Below are positions 11,521-23,262 of a stretch of DNA of 64,000 nucleotides, in pieces. How positions within the stretch are numbered: the first letter of the stretch is position 1; each line of letters starts with the position of its first letter. The position numbers and the translations under genes are program-made. Under the pieces are notes generated by a model that saw nothing but the letters and a program-made list of their open reading frames with translations, had not been told where the DNA came from and ran no database searches. Origin of the DNA: Acanthosepion lycidas (taxonomy: Eukaryota > Mollusca > Cephalopoda > Sepiida > Sepiidae); NCBI GenBank assembly GCA_963932145.1, contig OZ010581.1, positions 85,905,120 to 85,969,119 on the forward strand. The letters run 5' to 3'.

Positions 11521-12952
11521 TGATATTTTTAAAAAAGAATATAATATATAAAAATGGAAATGAGCTGATTTTGAGATTTTTCATTATAAAATATAATATA
11601 ATGCTTATTTTGATATATTTCAAGTGGAATTCAAAAAATATAATGGAAATAGTGTTGATTTTGTTATTTTTTATTATAAATCAAGAAATCAAATGGAAAT
11701 ATCGCCCATTAAAATATTTTTCCAAAGAAAATGCAAAAAACATTGAAATATAGCAGAGTTTGATATTTTTAAAAAAGAATATAATATATGAAAATGAAAA
11801 TGAGCTGATTTTGTGATTTTTCATTATCAAACATAATATAATGCTTATTTTGATATATTTCAAGTGGAATTCAAAAAATATAATGGAAATAGTGTTGATT
11901 TTGTTATTTTTCAATATAAATCAAGAAATCAAATGGAAATATCGCCCATTAAAATATTTTTCATAAGAAAATGCAAAAAACATTGAAATATAGCAGATTT
12001 TGATATTTTTATAAAAGAATATAATATATAAAAATGGAAATGAGCTGATTTTGAGATTTTTCATTATAAAACCTAATATAATGCTTATTTTGATATATTT
12101 CAAGTGGAATTCCAAAAATATAATGGAAATAGTGTTGATTTTTAAATATAAATCCAGAAATCAAATGGAAATATCGCCCATTAAAATATTTTTCCAAAGG
12201 AAATGCAAAAAACATTGAAATATAGCAGATTTTGATATTTTCAAAAAAGAATATAATATATAAAAATGGAAATCAGCTGATTTTGAGATTTTTCATTATA
12301 AAATATAATATAATGCTTATTTTGATATATTTCAAGTGGAATTCAAAAAATATAATGGAAATAGTGTTGATTTTGTTATTTTTCAATATAAATCAAGAAA
12401 TCAAATGGAATTATCGCCCATTAAAATATTTATCCAAAGAAAATGCAAAAAACATTGAAATATAGCAGATTTTGATATTTTTATAAAAGAATATAATATA
12501 TAAAAATGGAAATTAGCTGATTTTGAGATTTTTCATTATAAAACATAATATAATGCTGATTTTGATATATTTCAAGTGGAATTCAAAAAATATAATGGAA
12601 ATAGTGTTGATTTTGTTATTTTTCAATATAAATCAAGAAATCAAATGGAAATATCGCCCATTAAAATAATTTTCCAAAGAAAATGCAGAAAACATTGAAA
12701 TATAGTAGATTTTGACATTTTTAAAAAACAATACACTATATAAAAATGGAAACGAGCTGATTTTGAGATTTTTTATTATAAAACATGATATAATGCTTAT
12801 TTTGATATATTTCAAGTGGAATTCAAAAAATTTAATGGAAATAGTGTTGATTTTGTTATTTTTCAATATAAATCCAGAAATCAAATGGAAATATCGCCCA
12901 TTAAAATATTTTTCCAAAGAAAATGCAAAAAACATTGAAATATAGCAGATTT
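11521..12952. repeat. Heterogeneous single-variant monomers
   Basis: Six monomers with private changes and no clear local HOR: ATTTTTTATTATAAATC near 11,667; TTGTGATTTTTC and ATTATCAAAC at 11,810-11,830; TTTTTCATAAG near 11,957; an 8-bp loss in the monomer at 12,001; TTATCGCCC near 12,411; and G-like and H-like units at 12,473 and 12,713. Private mutations are more common here than in the neighbouring HOR blocks, which suggests this stretch has been homogenised less recently. Confidence 0.8.
12001..12232. repeat. Short monomer (232 bp) with 8-bp internal deletion
   Basis: The usual GTTGATTTTGTTATTTTTC stretch is shortened to GTTGATTTTTAAATATAAATCC at about 12,134-12,155, so the following monomer starts at 12,233 rather than 12,241. 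This is the largest indel I found inside any monomer in the window. The unit also carries private ACCTAATATAATG and TTCCAAAAATA changes. Confidence 0.85.
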
Positions 12953-14150
12953 TGATATTTTTAAAAAAGAATATAATATATGAAAATGGAAATGAGCTGA
13001 TTTTGAGATTTTTCATTATAAAACATAATATAATGCTTATTTTGATATATTTCAAGTGGAATTCAAAAAATATAATGGAAATAGTGTTGATTTTGGTATT
13101 TTTCAATATAAATCCAGAAATCAAATGGAAATATCAACCATTAAAATATTTTTCCAAAGAAAATGCAAAAAACATTGAAATATAGCAGATTTTGATATTT
13201 TCAAAAAAGAATATAATATATAAAAATGCAAATGAGCTGATTTTGAGATTTTTCATTATAAAACATATTATAATGCTTATTTTGATATATTTCAAGTGGA
13301 ATTCAAAAAATATAATGGAAATAGTGTTGATTTTGTTATTTTTCAATATAAATCAAGAAATCAAATGGAAATATCGCCCATTAAAATATTTTTCCAAAGG
13401 AAATGCAAAAAACATTGAAATATAGCAGATTTTGATATTTTCAAAAAAGAATATAATATATAAAAATGGAAATCAGCTGATTTTGAGATTTTTCATTATA
13501 AAATATAATATAATGCTTATTTTGATATATTTCAAGTGGAATTCAAAATGTATAATGGAAATAGTGTTGATTTTGTTATTTTTCAATATAAATCCAGAAA
13601 TCAAATGGAAATATCGCCCATTAAAATATTTATCCAAAGAAAACGCAAAAAACATTGAAATATAGCAGATTTTGATATTTTTAAAAAAGAATATAATATA
13701 TAAAAATGGAAACGAGCTGATTTTGAGATTTTTCATTATAAAACATAATATAATACATATTTTGATATATTTCAAGTGGAATTCAAAAAATATAATGGAA
13801 ATAGTGTAGATTTTGTTATTTTTCAATATAAATCAAGAAATCAAATGGAAATATCGCCCATTAAAATATTTTTCCAAAGGAAATGCAGAAAACATTGAAA
13901 TATAGCAGATTTTGATATTTTTAAAAAAGAATATAATATATAAAAATGGAAAAGAGCTGATTTTGAGATATTTCATTATAAAACAATATAATGCTTATTT
14001 TGATATATTTCAAGTGGAATTCAAAAAATATAATGGAAATAGTGTTGATTTTGTTATTTTTCAATATAAATCAAGAAATCAAATGGAAATATCGCCCATT
14101 AAAATATTTATCCAAAGAAAATGCAAAAAACATTGAAATATAGCAGATTT
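12953..14150. repeat. Five-monomer block, left copy (repeated at 16,071-17,268)
   Basis: Ordered markers: GGTATTTTTC with ATCAACC (12,953); TTTTCAAAAAAG with ATGCAAATGAG and ACATATTATAATG (13,193); TTTTCAAAAAAG with AAAATGTATAATGG and AAACGCAAAA (13,433); AAACGAGC with ATACAT (13,673); GGAAAAGAGC, GAGATATTTC and the 2-bp-shorter ACAATATAATG (13,913). All five recur in order 3,118 bp downstream, with few changes (TCCAG becomes TACAG; CGCCC becomes TAGCCC in the last unit). Confidence 0.88.
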
Positions 14151-14870
14151 TGATATTTTTATAAAAGAATATAATATATAAAAATGGAAATGAGCTGATT
14201 TTGAGATTTTTCATTATAAAACATAATATAATGCTGATTTTGATATATTTCAAGTGGAATTCAAAAAATATAATGGAAATAGTGTTGATTTTGTTATTTT
14301 TCAATATAAATCAAGAAATCAAATGGAAATATCGCCCATTAAAATAATTTTCCAAAGAAAATGCAGAAAACATTGAAATATAGTAGATTTTGACATTTTT
14401 AAAAAACAATATACTATATAAAAATGGAAACGAGCTGATTTTGAGATTTTTTATTATAAAACATGATATAATGCTTATTTTGATATATTTCAAGTGGAAT
14501 TCAAAAAATTTAATGGAAATAGTGTTGATTTTGTCATTTTTCAATATAAATCCAGAAATCAAATGGAAATATCGCCCATTATAATATTTTTCCAAAGAAA
14601 ATGCAAAAAACATTGAAATATAGCAGATTTTGATATTTTTAAAAAAGAATATAATATATGAAAATGGAAATGAGCTGATTTTGAGATTTTTCATTATAAA
14701 ACATAATATAATGCTTATTTTGATATATTTCAAGTGGAATTCAAAAAATATAATGGAAATAGTATTGATTTTGTTATTTTTCAATATAAATCAAGAAATC
14801 AAATGGAAATATCGCCCTTTAAAATATTTTTCCAAAGAAAATGCAAAAAACATTGAAATATAGCAGATTT
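14151..14870. repeat. G-H-C-like trimer remnant
   Basis: A G monomer (14,151), an H monomer (14,391) with AAACGAGC, GTCATTTTTC and a type-E ending CCCATTATAAT, and a C-like monomer (14,631) ending CGCCCTTTA. The G-H pair matches the trimer block at 7-9 kb. The E-like ending of the H monomer suggests another hybrid unit. Confidence 0.78.
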
Positions 14871-16070
14871 TGATATTTTTAAAAAAGAATATAATATATG
14901 AAAATGGAAATGAGCTGATTTTGAGATTTTTCATTATAAAACATAATATAATGCATATTTTGATATATTTCAAGTGGAATTCAAAAAATATAATGGAAAT
15001 AGTGTAGATTTTGTTATTTTTCAATATAAATCAAGAAATCAAATGGAAATATCGCCCATTAAAATATTTTTCCAAAGAAAATGCAAAAAACATTGAAATA
15101 TAGCAGATTTTGATATTTTTAAAAAAGAATATAATATATAAAAATGGAAATGAGCTGATTTTGAGATTTTTCATTATAAAATATAATATAATGCTTATTT
15201 TGATATATTTCAAGTGGAATTCAAAAAATTTAATGGAAATAGTGTTGATTTTGTTATTTTTCAATATAAATCCAGAAATCAAATGGAAATATCGCCCATT
15301 AAAATATTTTTCCAAAGAAAATGCAAAAAACATTGAAATATAGCAGATTTTGATATTTTTAAAAAAGAATATAATATATGAAAATGGAAATGAGCTGATT
15401 TTGAGATTTTTCATTATAAAACATAATATAATGCATATTTTGATATATTTCAAGTGGAATTCAAAAAATATAATGGAAATAGTGTAGATTTTGTTATTTT
15501 TCAATATAAATCAAGAAATCAAATGGAAATATCGCCCATTAAAATATTTTTCCAAAGAAAATGCAAAAAACATTGAAATATAGCAGATTTTGATATTTTT
15601 AAAAAAGAATATAATATATAAAAATGGAAATGAGCTGATTTTGAGATTTTTCATTATAAAATATAATATAATGCTTATTTTGATATATTTCAAGTGGAAT
15701 TCAAAAAATTTAATGGAAATAGTGTTGATTTTGTTATTTTTCAATATAAATCCAGAAATCAAATGGAAATATCGCCCATTAAAATATTTTTCCAAAGAAA
15801 ATGCAAAAAACATTGAAATATAGCAGATTTTGATATTTTTAAAAAAGAATATAATATATGAAAATGGAAATGAGCAGATTTTGAGATTTTTCATTATAAA
15901 ACATAATATAATGCTTATTTTGATATATTTCAAGTGGAATTCAAAAAATATAATGGAAATAGTATTGATTTTGTTATTTTTCAATATAAATCCAGAAATC
16001 AAATGGAAATATCGCCCATTATAATATTTTTCCAAAGAAAATGCAAAAAACATTGAAATATAGCAGATTT
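14871..16070. repeat. Island of the 13-mer HOR: B A B A E
   Basis: Five monomers (starts 14,871, 15,111, 15,351, 15,591 and 15,831) match positions 6-10 of the left-edge 13-mer, including the rare E markers GAGCAG and CCCATTATAAT. They sit between unrelated monomer types, so part of the 13-mer has been copied or retained about 10 kb from the main block. Confidence 0.88.
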
Positions 16071-17268
16071 TGATATTTTTAAAAAAGAATATAATATATG
16101 AAAATGGAAATGAGCTGATTTTGAGATTTTTCATTATAAAACATAATATAATGCTTATTTTGATATATTTCAAGTGGAATTCAAAAAATATAATGGAAAT
16201 AGTGTTGATTTTGGTATTTTTCAATATAAATCCAGAAATCAAATGGAAATATCAACCATTAAAATATTTTTCCAAAGAAAATGCAAAAAACATTGAAATA
16301 TAGCAGATTTTGATATTTTCAAAAAAGAATATAATATATAAAAATGCAAATGAGCTGATTTTGAGATTTTTCATTATAAAACATATTATAATGCTTATTT
16401 TGATATATTTCAAGTGGAATTCAAAAAATATAATGGAAATAGTGTTGATTTTGTTATTTTTCAATATAAATCAAGAAATCAAATGGAAATATCGCCCATT
16501 AAAATATTTTTCCAAAGGAAATGCAAAAAACATTGAAATATAGCAGATTTTGATATTTTCAAAAAAGAATATAATATATAAAAATGGAAATCAGCTGATT
16601 TTGAGATTTTTCATTATAAAATATAATATAATGCTTATTTTGATATATTTCAAGTGGAATTCAAAATGTATAATGGAAATAGTGTTGATTTTGTTATTTT
16701 TCAATATAAATACAGAAATCAAATGGAAATATCGCCCATTAAAATATTTATCCAAAGAAAACGCAAAAAACATTGAAATATAGCAGATTTTGATATTTTT
16801 AAAAAAGAATATAATATATAAAAATGGAAACGAGCTGATTTTGAGATTTTTCATTATAAAACATAATATAATACATATTTTGATATATTTCAAGTGGAAT
16901 TCAAAAAATATAATGGAAATAGTGTAGATTTTGTTATTTTTCAATATAAATCAAGAAATCAAATGGAAATATCGCCCATTAAAATATTTTTCCAAAGGAA
17001 ATGCAGAAAACATTGAAATATAGCAGATTTTGATATTTTTAAAAAAGAATATAATATATAAAAATGGAAAAGAGCTGATTTTGAGATATTTCATTATAAA
17101 ACAATATAATGCTTATTTTGATATATTTCAAGTGGAATTCAAAAAATATAATGGAAATAGTGTTGATTTTGTTATTTTTCAATATAAATCAAGAAATCAA
17201 ATGGAAATATAGCCCATTAAAATATTTTTCCAAAGAAAATGCAAAAAACATTGAAATATAGCAGATTT
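16071..17268. repeat. Five-monomer block, right copy (of 12,953-14,150)
   Basis: Same five ordered variants as the left copy, offset 3,118 bp: GGTATTTTTC/ATCAACC, ATGCAAATGAG, AAAATGTATAATGG, AAACGAGC/ATACAT, and the ACAATATAATG unit. Its last three monomers also form the first half of the 6-mer HOR that follows, so this copy shows where the 6-mer came from. Confidence 0.87.
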
Positions 17269-20200
17269 TGATATTTTTAAAAAAGAGTATAATATATAAA
17301 AATGGAAATGAGCTGATTTTGAGATTTTTCATTATAAAACATAATATAATGCTGATTTTGATATATTTCAAGTGGAATTCAAAAAATATAATGGAAATAG
17401 TGTTGATTTTGTTATTTTTCAATATAAATCAAGAAATCAAATGGAAATATCGCCGATTAAAATATTTTTCCAAAGGAAATGCAAAAAACATTGAAATATA
17501 GCAGATTTTGATATTTTTAAAAAAGAATATAATATATAAAAATGGAAAAGAGCTGATTTTGAGATTTTTCATTATAAAACATAATATAATGCTTATTTTG
17601 ATATATTTCAAGTGGAATTCAAAAAATATAATGGAAATAGTGTTGATTTTGTTATTTTTCAATATAAATCAAGAAATCAAATGGAAATATCGCCCATTAA
17701 AATATTTATCCAAAGAAAATGCAAAAAACATTGAAATATAGCAGATTTTGATATTTTTATAAAAGAATATAATATATAAAAATGGAAATGAGCTGATTTT
17801 GAGATTTTTCATTATAAAACATAATATAATGCTGATTTTGATATATTTCAAGTGGAATTCAAAAAATATAATGGAAATAGTGTTGATTTTGTTATTTTTC
17901 AATATAAATCAAGAAATCAAATGGAAATATCGCCCATTAAAATATTTTTCCAAAGGAAATGCAAAAACATTGAAATATAGCAGATTTTGATATTTTCAAA
18001 AAAGAATATAATATATAAAAATGGAAATCAGCTGATTTTGAGATTTTTCATTATAAAATATAATATAATGCTTATTTTGATATATTTCAAGTGGAATTCA
18101 AAATGTATAATGGAAATAGTGTTGATTTTGTTATTTTTCAATATAAATACAGAAATCAAATGGAAATATCGCCCATTAAAATATTTATCCAAAGAAAACG
18201 CAAAAAACATTGAAATATAGCAGATTTTGATATTTTTAAAAAAGAATATAATATATAAAAATGGAAACGAGCTGATTTTGAGATTTTTCATTATAAAACA
18301 TAATATAATACATATTTTGATATATTTCAAGTGGAATTCAAAAAATATAATGGAAATAGTGTAGATTTTGTTATTTTTCAATATAAATCAAGAAATCAAA
18401 TGGAAATATCGCCCATTAAAATATTTTTCCAAAGGAAATGCAGAAAACATTGAAATATAGCAGATTTTGATATTTTTAAAAAAGAATATAATATATAAAA
18501 ATGGAAAAGAGCTGATTTTGAGATATTTCATTATAAAACAATATAATGCTTATTTTGATATATTTCAAGTGGAATTCAAAAAATATAATGGAAATAGTGT
18601 TGATTTTGTTATTTTTCAATATAAATCAAGAAATCAAATGGAAATATAGCCCATTAAAATATTTTTCCAAAGAAAATGCAAAAAACATTGAAATATAGCA
18701 GATTTTGATATTTTTAAAAAAGAGTATAATATATAAAAATGGAAATGAGCTGATTTTGAGATTTTTCATTATAAAACATAATATAATGCTGATTTTGATA
18801 TATTTCAAGTGGAATTCAAAAAATATAATGGAAATAGTGTTGATTTTGTTATTTTTCAATATAAATCAAGAAATCAAATGGAAATATCGCCGATTAAAAT
18901 ATTTTTCCAAAGGAAATGCAAAAAACATTGAAATATAGCAGATTTTGATATTTTTAAAAAAGAATATAATATATAAAAATGGAAAAGAGCTGATTTTGAG
19001 ATTTTTCATTATAAAACATAATATAATGCTTATTTTGATATATTTCAAGTGGAATTCAAAAAATATAATGGAAATAGTGTTGATTTTGTTATTTTTCAAT
19101 ATAAATCAAGAAATCAAATGGAAATATCGCCCATTAAAATATTTATCCAAAGAAAATGCAAAAAACATTGAAATATAGCAGATTTTGATATTTTTATAAA
19201 AGAATATAATATATAAAAATGGAAATGAGCTGATTTTGAGATTTTTCATTATAAAACATAATATAATGCTGATTTTGATATATTTCAAGTGGAATTCAAA
19301 AAATATAATGGAAATAGTGTTGATTTTGTTATTTTTCAATATAAATCAAGAAATCAAATAGAAATATCGCCCATTAAAATATTTTTCCAAAGGAAATGCA
19401 AAAAACATTGAAATATAGCAGATTTTGATATTTTCAAAAAAGAATATAATATATAAAAATGGAAATCAGCTGATTTTGAGATTTTTCATTATAAAATATA
19501 ATATAATGCTTATTTTGATATATTTCAAGTGGAATTCAAAATGTATAATGGAAATAGTGTTGATTTTGTTATTTTTCAATATAAATACAGAAATCAAATG
19601 GAAATATCGCCCATTAAAATATTTATCCAAAGAAAACGCAAAAAACATTGAAATATAGCAGATTTTGATATTTTTAAAAAAGAATATAATATATAAAAAT
19701 GGAAACGAGCTGATTTTGAGATTTTTCATTATAAAACATAATATAATACATATTTTGATATATTTCAAGTGGAATTCAAAAAATATAATGGAAATAGTGT
19801 AGATTTTGTTATTTTTCAATATAAATCAAGAAATCAAATGGAAATATCGCCCATTAAAATATTTTTCCAAAGGAAATGCAGAAAACATTGAAATATAGCA
19901 GATTTTGATATTTTTAAAAAAGAATATAATATATAAAAATGGAAAAGAGCTGATTTTGAGATATTTCATTATAAAACAATATAATGCTTATTTTGATATA
20001 TTTCAAGTGGAATTCAAAAAATATAATGGAAATAGTGTTGATTTTGTTATTTTTCAATATAAATCAAGAAATCAAATGGAAATATAGCCCATTAAAATAT
20101 TTTTCCAAAGAAAATGCAAAAAACATTGAAATATAGCAGATTTTGATATTTTTAAAAAAGAGTATAATATATAAAAATGGAAATGAGCTGATTTTGAGAT

Positions 20201-20862
20201 TTTTCATTATAAAACATAATATAATGCTGATTTTGATATATTTCAAGTGGAATTCAAAAAATATAATGAAATAGTGTTGATTTTGTTATTTTTCAATATA
20301 AATCAAGAAATCAAATGGAAATATCGCCGATTAAAATATTTTTCCAAAGGAAATGCAAAAAACATTGAAATATAGCAGATTTTGATATTTTTAAAAAAGA
20401 ATATAATATATAAAAATGGAAAAGAGCTGATTTTGAGATTTTTCATTATAAAACATAATATAATGCTTATTTTGATATATTTCAAGTGGAATTCAAAAAA
20501 TATAATGGAAATAGTGTTGATTTTGTTATTTTTCAATATAAATCAAGAAATCAAATGGAAATATCGCCCATTAAAATATTTATCCAAAGAAAATGCAAAA
20601 AACATTGAAATATAGCAGATTTTGATATTTTTATAAAAGAATATAATATATAAAAATGGAAATGAGCTGATTTTGAGATTTTTCATTATAAAACATAATA
20701 TAATGCTGATTTTGATATATTTCAAGTGGAATTCAAAAAATATAATGGAAATAGTGTTGATTTTGTTATTTTTCAATATAAATCAAGAAATCAAATGGAA
20801 ATATCGCCCTTTAAAATATTTTTCCAAAGGAAATGCAAAAAACATTGAAATATAGCAGATTT
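16551..20862. repeat. 6-mer higher-order repeat, three copies (1,437-1,438 bp)
   Basis: Copies start at 16,551, 17,988 and 19,426. Each has: TTTTCAAAAAAG with AAAATGTATAATGG and TACAG; AAACGAGC with ATACAT and GTGTAG; GGAAAAGAGC with GAGATATTTC and the 2-bp-deleted ACAATATAATG; D-like AAAGAGTATAA with CGCCGATT; F; and G-like TTTTTATAAAAG. Copy 1 also has a 1-bp loss in the A-run near 17,966. Copy 3 has a 1-bp loss in TAATGAAATAG near 20,267 and a last monomer ending CGCCCTTTA, like type D. Partial copies recur at 23,263-24,700 and 25,181-26,378. Confidence 0.93.
20623..20862. repeat. Chimeric monomer: 5' G-like, 3' D-like
   Basis: Starts TTTTTATAAAAG with ATGCTG like the sixth unit of the 6-mer, but ends CGCCCTTTAAAA, the D ending that normally precedes a B monomer in the 13-mer. 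The next monomer is indeed B. It marks the left border of the inserted 13-mer island. D also has ATGCTG, so the switch cannot be placed precisely. Confidence 0.75.
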
Positions 20863-23022
20863 TGATATTTTTAAAAAAGAATATAATATATGAAAATGGA
20901 AATGAGCTGATTTTGAGATTTTTCATTATAAAACATAATATAATGCATATTTTGATATATTTCAAGTGGAATTCAAAAAATATAATGGAAATAGTGTAGA
21001 TTTTGTTATTTTTCAATATAAATCAAGAAATCAAATGGAAATATCGCCCATTAAAATATTTTTCCAAAGAAAATGCAAAAAACATTGAAATATAGCAGAT
21101 TTTGATATTTTTAAAAAAGAATATAATATATAAAAATGGAAATGAGCTGATTTTGAGATTTTTCATTATAAAATATAATATAATGCTTATTTTGATATAT
21201 TTCAAGTGGAATTCAAAAAATTTAATGGAAATAGTGTTGATTTTGTTATTTTTCAATATAAATCCAGAAATCAAATGGAAATATCGCCCATTAAAATATT
21301 TTTCCAAAGAAAATGCAAAAAACATTGAAATATAGCAGATTTTGATATTTTTAAAAAAGAATATAATATATGAAAATGGAAATGAGCTGATTTTGAGATT
21401 TTTCATTATAAAACATAATATAATGCATATTTTGATATATTTCAAGTGGAATTCAAAAAATATAATGGAAATAGTGTAGATTTTGTTATTTTTCAATATA
21501 AATCAAGAAATCAAATGGAAATATCGCCCATTAAAATATTTTTCCAAAGAAAATGCAAAAAACATTGAAATATAGCAGATTTTGATATTTTTAAAAAAGA
21601 ATATAATATATAAAAATGGAAATGAGCTGATTTTGAGATTTTTCATTATAAAATATAATATAATGCTTATTTTGATATATTTCAAGTGGAATTCAAAAAA
21701 TTTAATGGAAATAGTGTTGATTTTGTTATTTTTCAATATAAATCCAGAAATCAAATGGAAATATCGCCCATTAAAATATTTTTCCAAAGAAAATGCAAAA
21801 AACATTGAAATATAGCAGATTTTGATATTTTTAAAAAAGAATATAATATATGAAAATGGAAATGAGCAGATTTTGAGATTTTTCATTATAAAACATAATA
21901 TAATGCTTATTTTTATATATTTCAAGTGGAATTCAAAAAATATAATGGAAATAGTATTGATTTTGTTATTTTTCAATATAAATCCAGAAATCAAATGGAA
22001 ATATCGCCCATTATAATATTTTTCCAAAGAAAATGCAAAAAACATTGAAATATAGCAGATTTTGATATTTTTAAAAAAGAATATAATATATGAAAATGGA
22101 AATGAGCTGATTTTGAGATTTTTCATTATAAAACATAATATAATGCATATTTTGATATATTTCAAGTGGAATTCAAAAAATATAATGGAAATAGTGTAGA
22201 TTTTGTTATTTTTCAATATAAATCAAGAAATCAAATGGAAATATCGCCCATTAAAATATTTTTCCAAAGAAAATGCAAAAAACATTGAAATATAGCAGAT
22301 TTTGATATTTTTAAAAAAGAATATAATATATAAAAATGGAAATGAGCTGATTTTGAGATTTTTCATTATAAAATATAATATAATGCTTATTTTGATATAT
22401 TTCAAGTGGAATTCAAAAAATTTAATGGAAATAGTGTTGATTTTGTTATTTTTCAATATAAATCCAGAAATCAAATGGAAATATCGCCCATTAAAATATT
22501 TTTCCAAAGAAAATGCAAAAAACATTGAAATATAGCAGATTTTGATATTTTTAAAAAAGAATATAATATATGAAAATGGAAATGAGCTGATTTTGAGATT
22601 TTTCATTATAAAACATAATATAATGCATATTTTGATATATTTCAAGTGGAATTCAAAAAATATAATGGAAATAGTGTAGATTTTGTTATTTTTCAATATA
22701 AATCAAGAAATCAAATGGAAATATCGCCCATTAAAATATTTTTCCAAAGAAAATGCAAAAAACATTGAAATATAGCAGATTTTGATATTTTTAAAAAAGA
22801 ATATAATATATAAAAATGGAAATGAGCTGATTTTGAGATTTTTCATTATAAAATATAATATAATGCTTATTTTGATATATTTCAAGTGGAATTCAAAAAA
22901 TTTAATGGAAATAGTGTTGATTTTGTTATTTTTCAATATAAATCCAGAAATCAAATGGAAATATCGCCCATTAAAATATTTTTCCAAAGAAAATGCAAAA
23001 AACATTGAAATATAGCAGATTT
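20863..23022. repeat. Large island of the 13-mer HOR: B A B A E B A B A
   Basis: Nine monomers in the order of units 6 to 14 of the left-edge 13-mer (equivalent to 4,321-6,480), including E at 21,823. I noticed one private change, TTTTTATATATTTC for TTTTGATATATTTC near 21,912. Both flanks are 6-mer HOR material and both borders are hybrid monomers, so the island looks like a recent insertion of a 2.2-kb segment by non-reciprocal exchange. Confidence 0.88.
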
Positions 23023-23262
23023 TGATATTTTTAAAAAAGAATATAATATATGAAAATGGAAATGAGCTGATTTTGAGATTTTTCATTATAAAACATAATA
23101 TAATGCTTATTTTGATATATTTCAAGTGGAATTCAAAAAATATAATGGAAATAGTGTTGATTTTGTTATTTTTCAATATAAATCAAGAAATCAAATGGAA
23201 ATATCGCCCATTAAAATATTTATCCAAAGAAAATGCAAAAAACATTGAAATATAGCAGATTT
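23023..23262. repeat. Chimeric monomer: 5' C-like, 3' F-like
   Basis: The 5' part has TATATGAAAATGG and TGAGC like type C. The 3' part has GTGTTG, TCAAG, CGCCC and TTTATCC like type F. It follows the last A of the 13-mer island and is followed by the G-like unit of the 6-mer, so it forms the right border of the island. Confidence 0.78.

Noticed and set aside
13673-13912. CENP-B box in the GGAAACGAGC variants
   Set aside because: The variant brings a CpG next to GGAAA, but the required TTCG...A..CGGG arrangement is absent. No canonical box was found in any monomer type.
15511-16242. Reverse-strand open frame of 243 codons, and many similar frames of 77-237 codons on both strands
   Set aside because: The frames follow the satellite unit exactly (80 codons per monomer), begin at TTG or internal ATG with no initiation context, overlap one another on opposite strands, and end wherever a variant base makes a stop. 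The predicted peptide is a low-complexity I/F/K/N repeat with no known domain.
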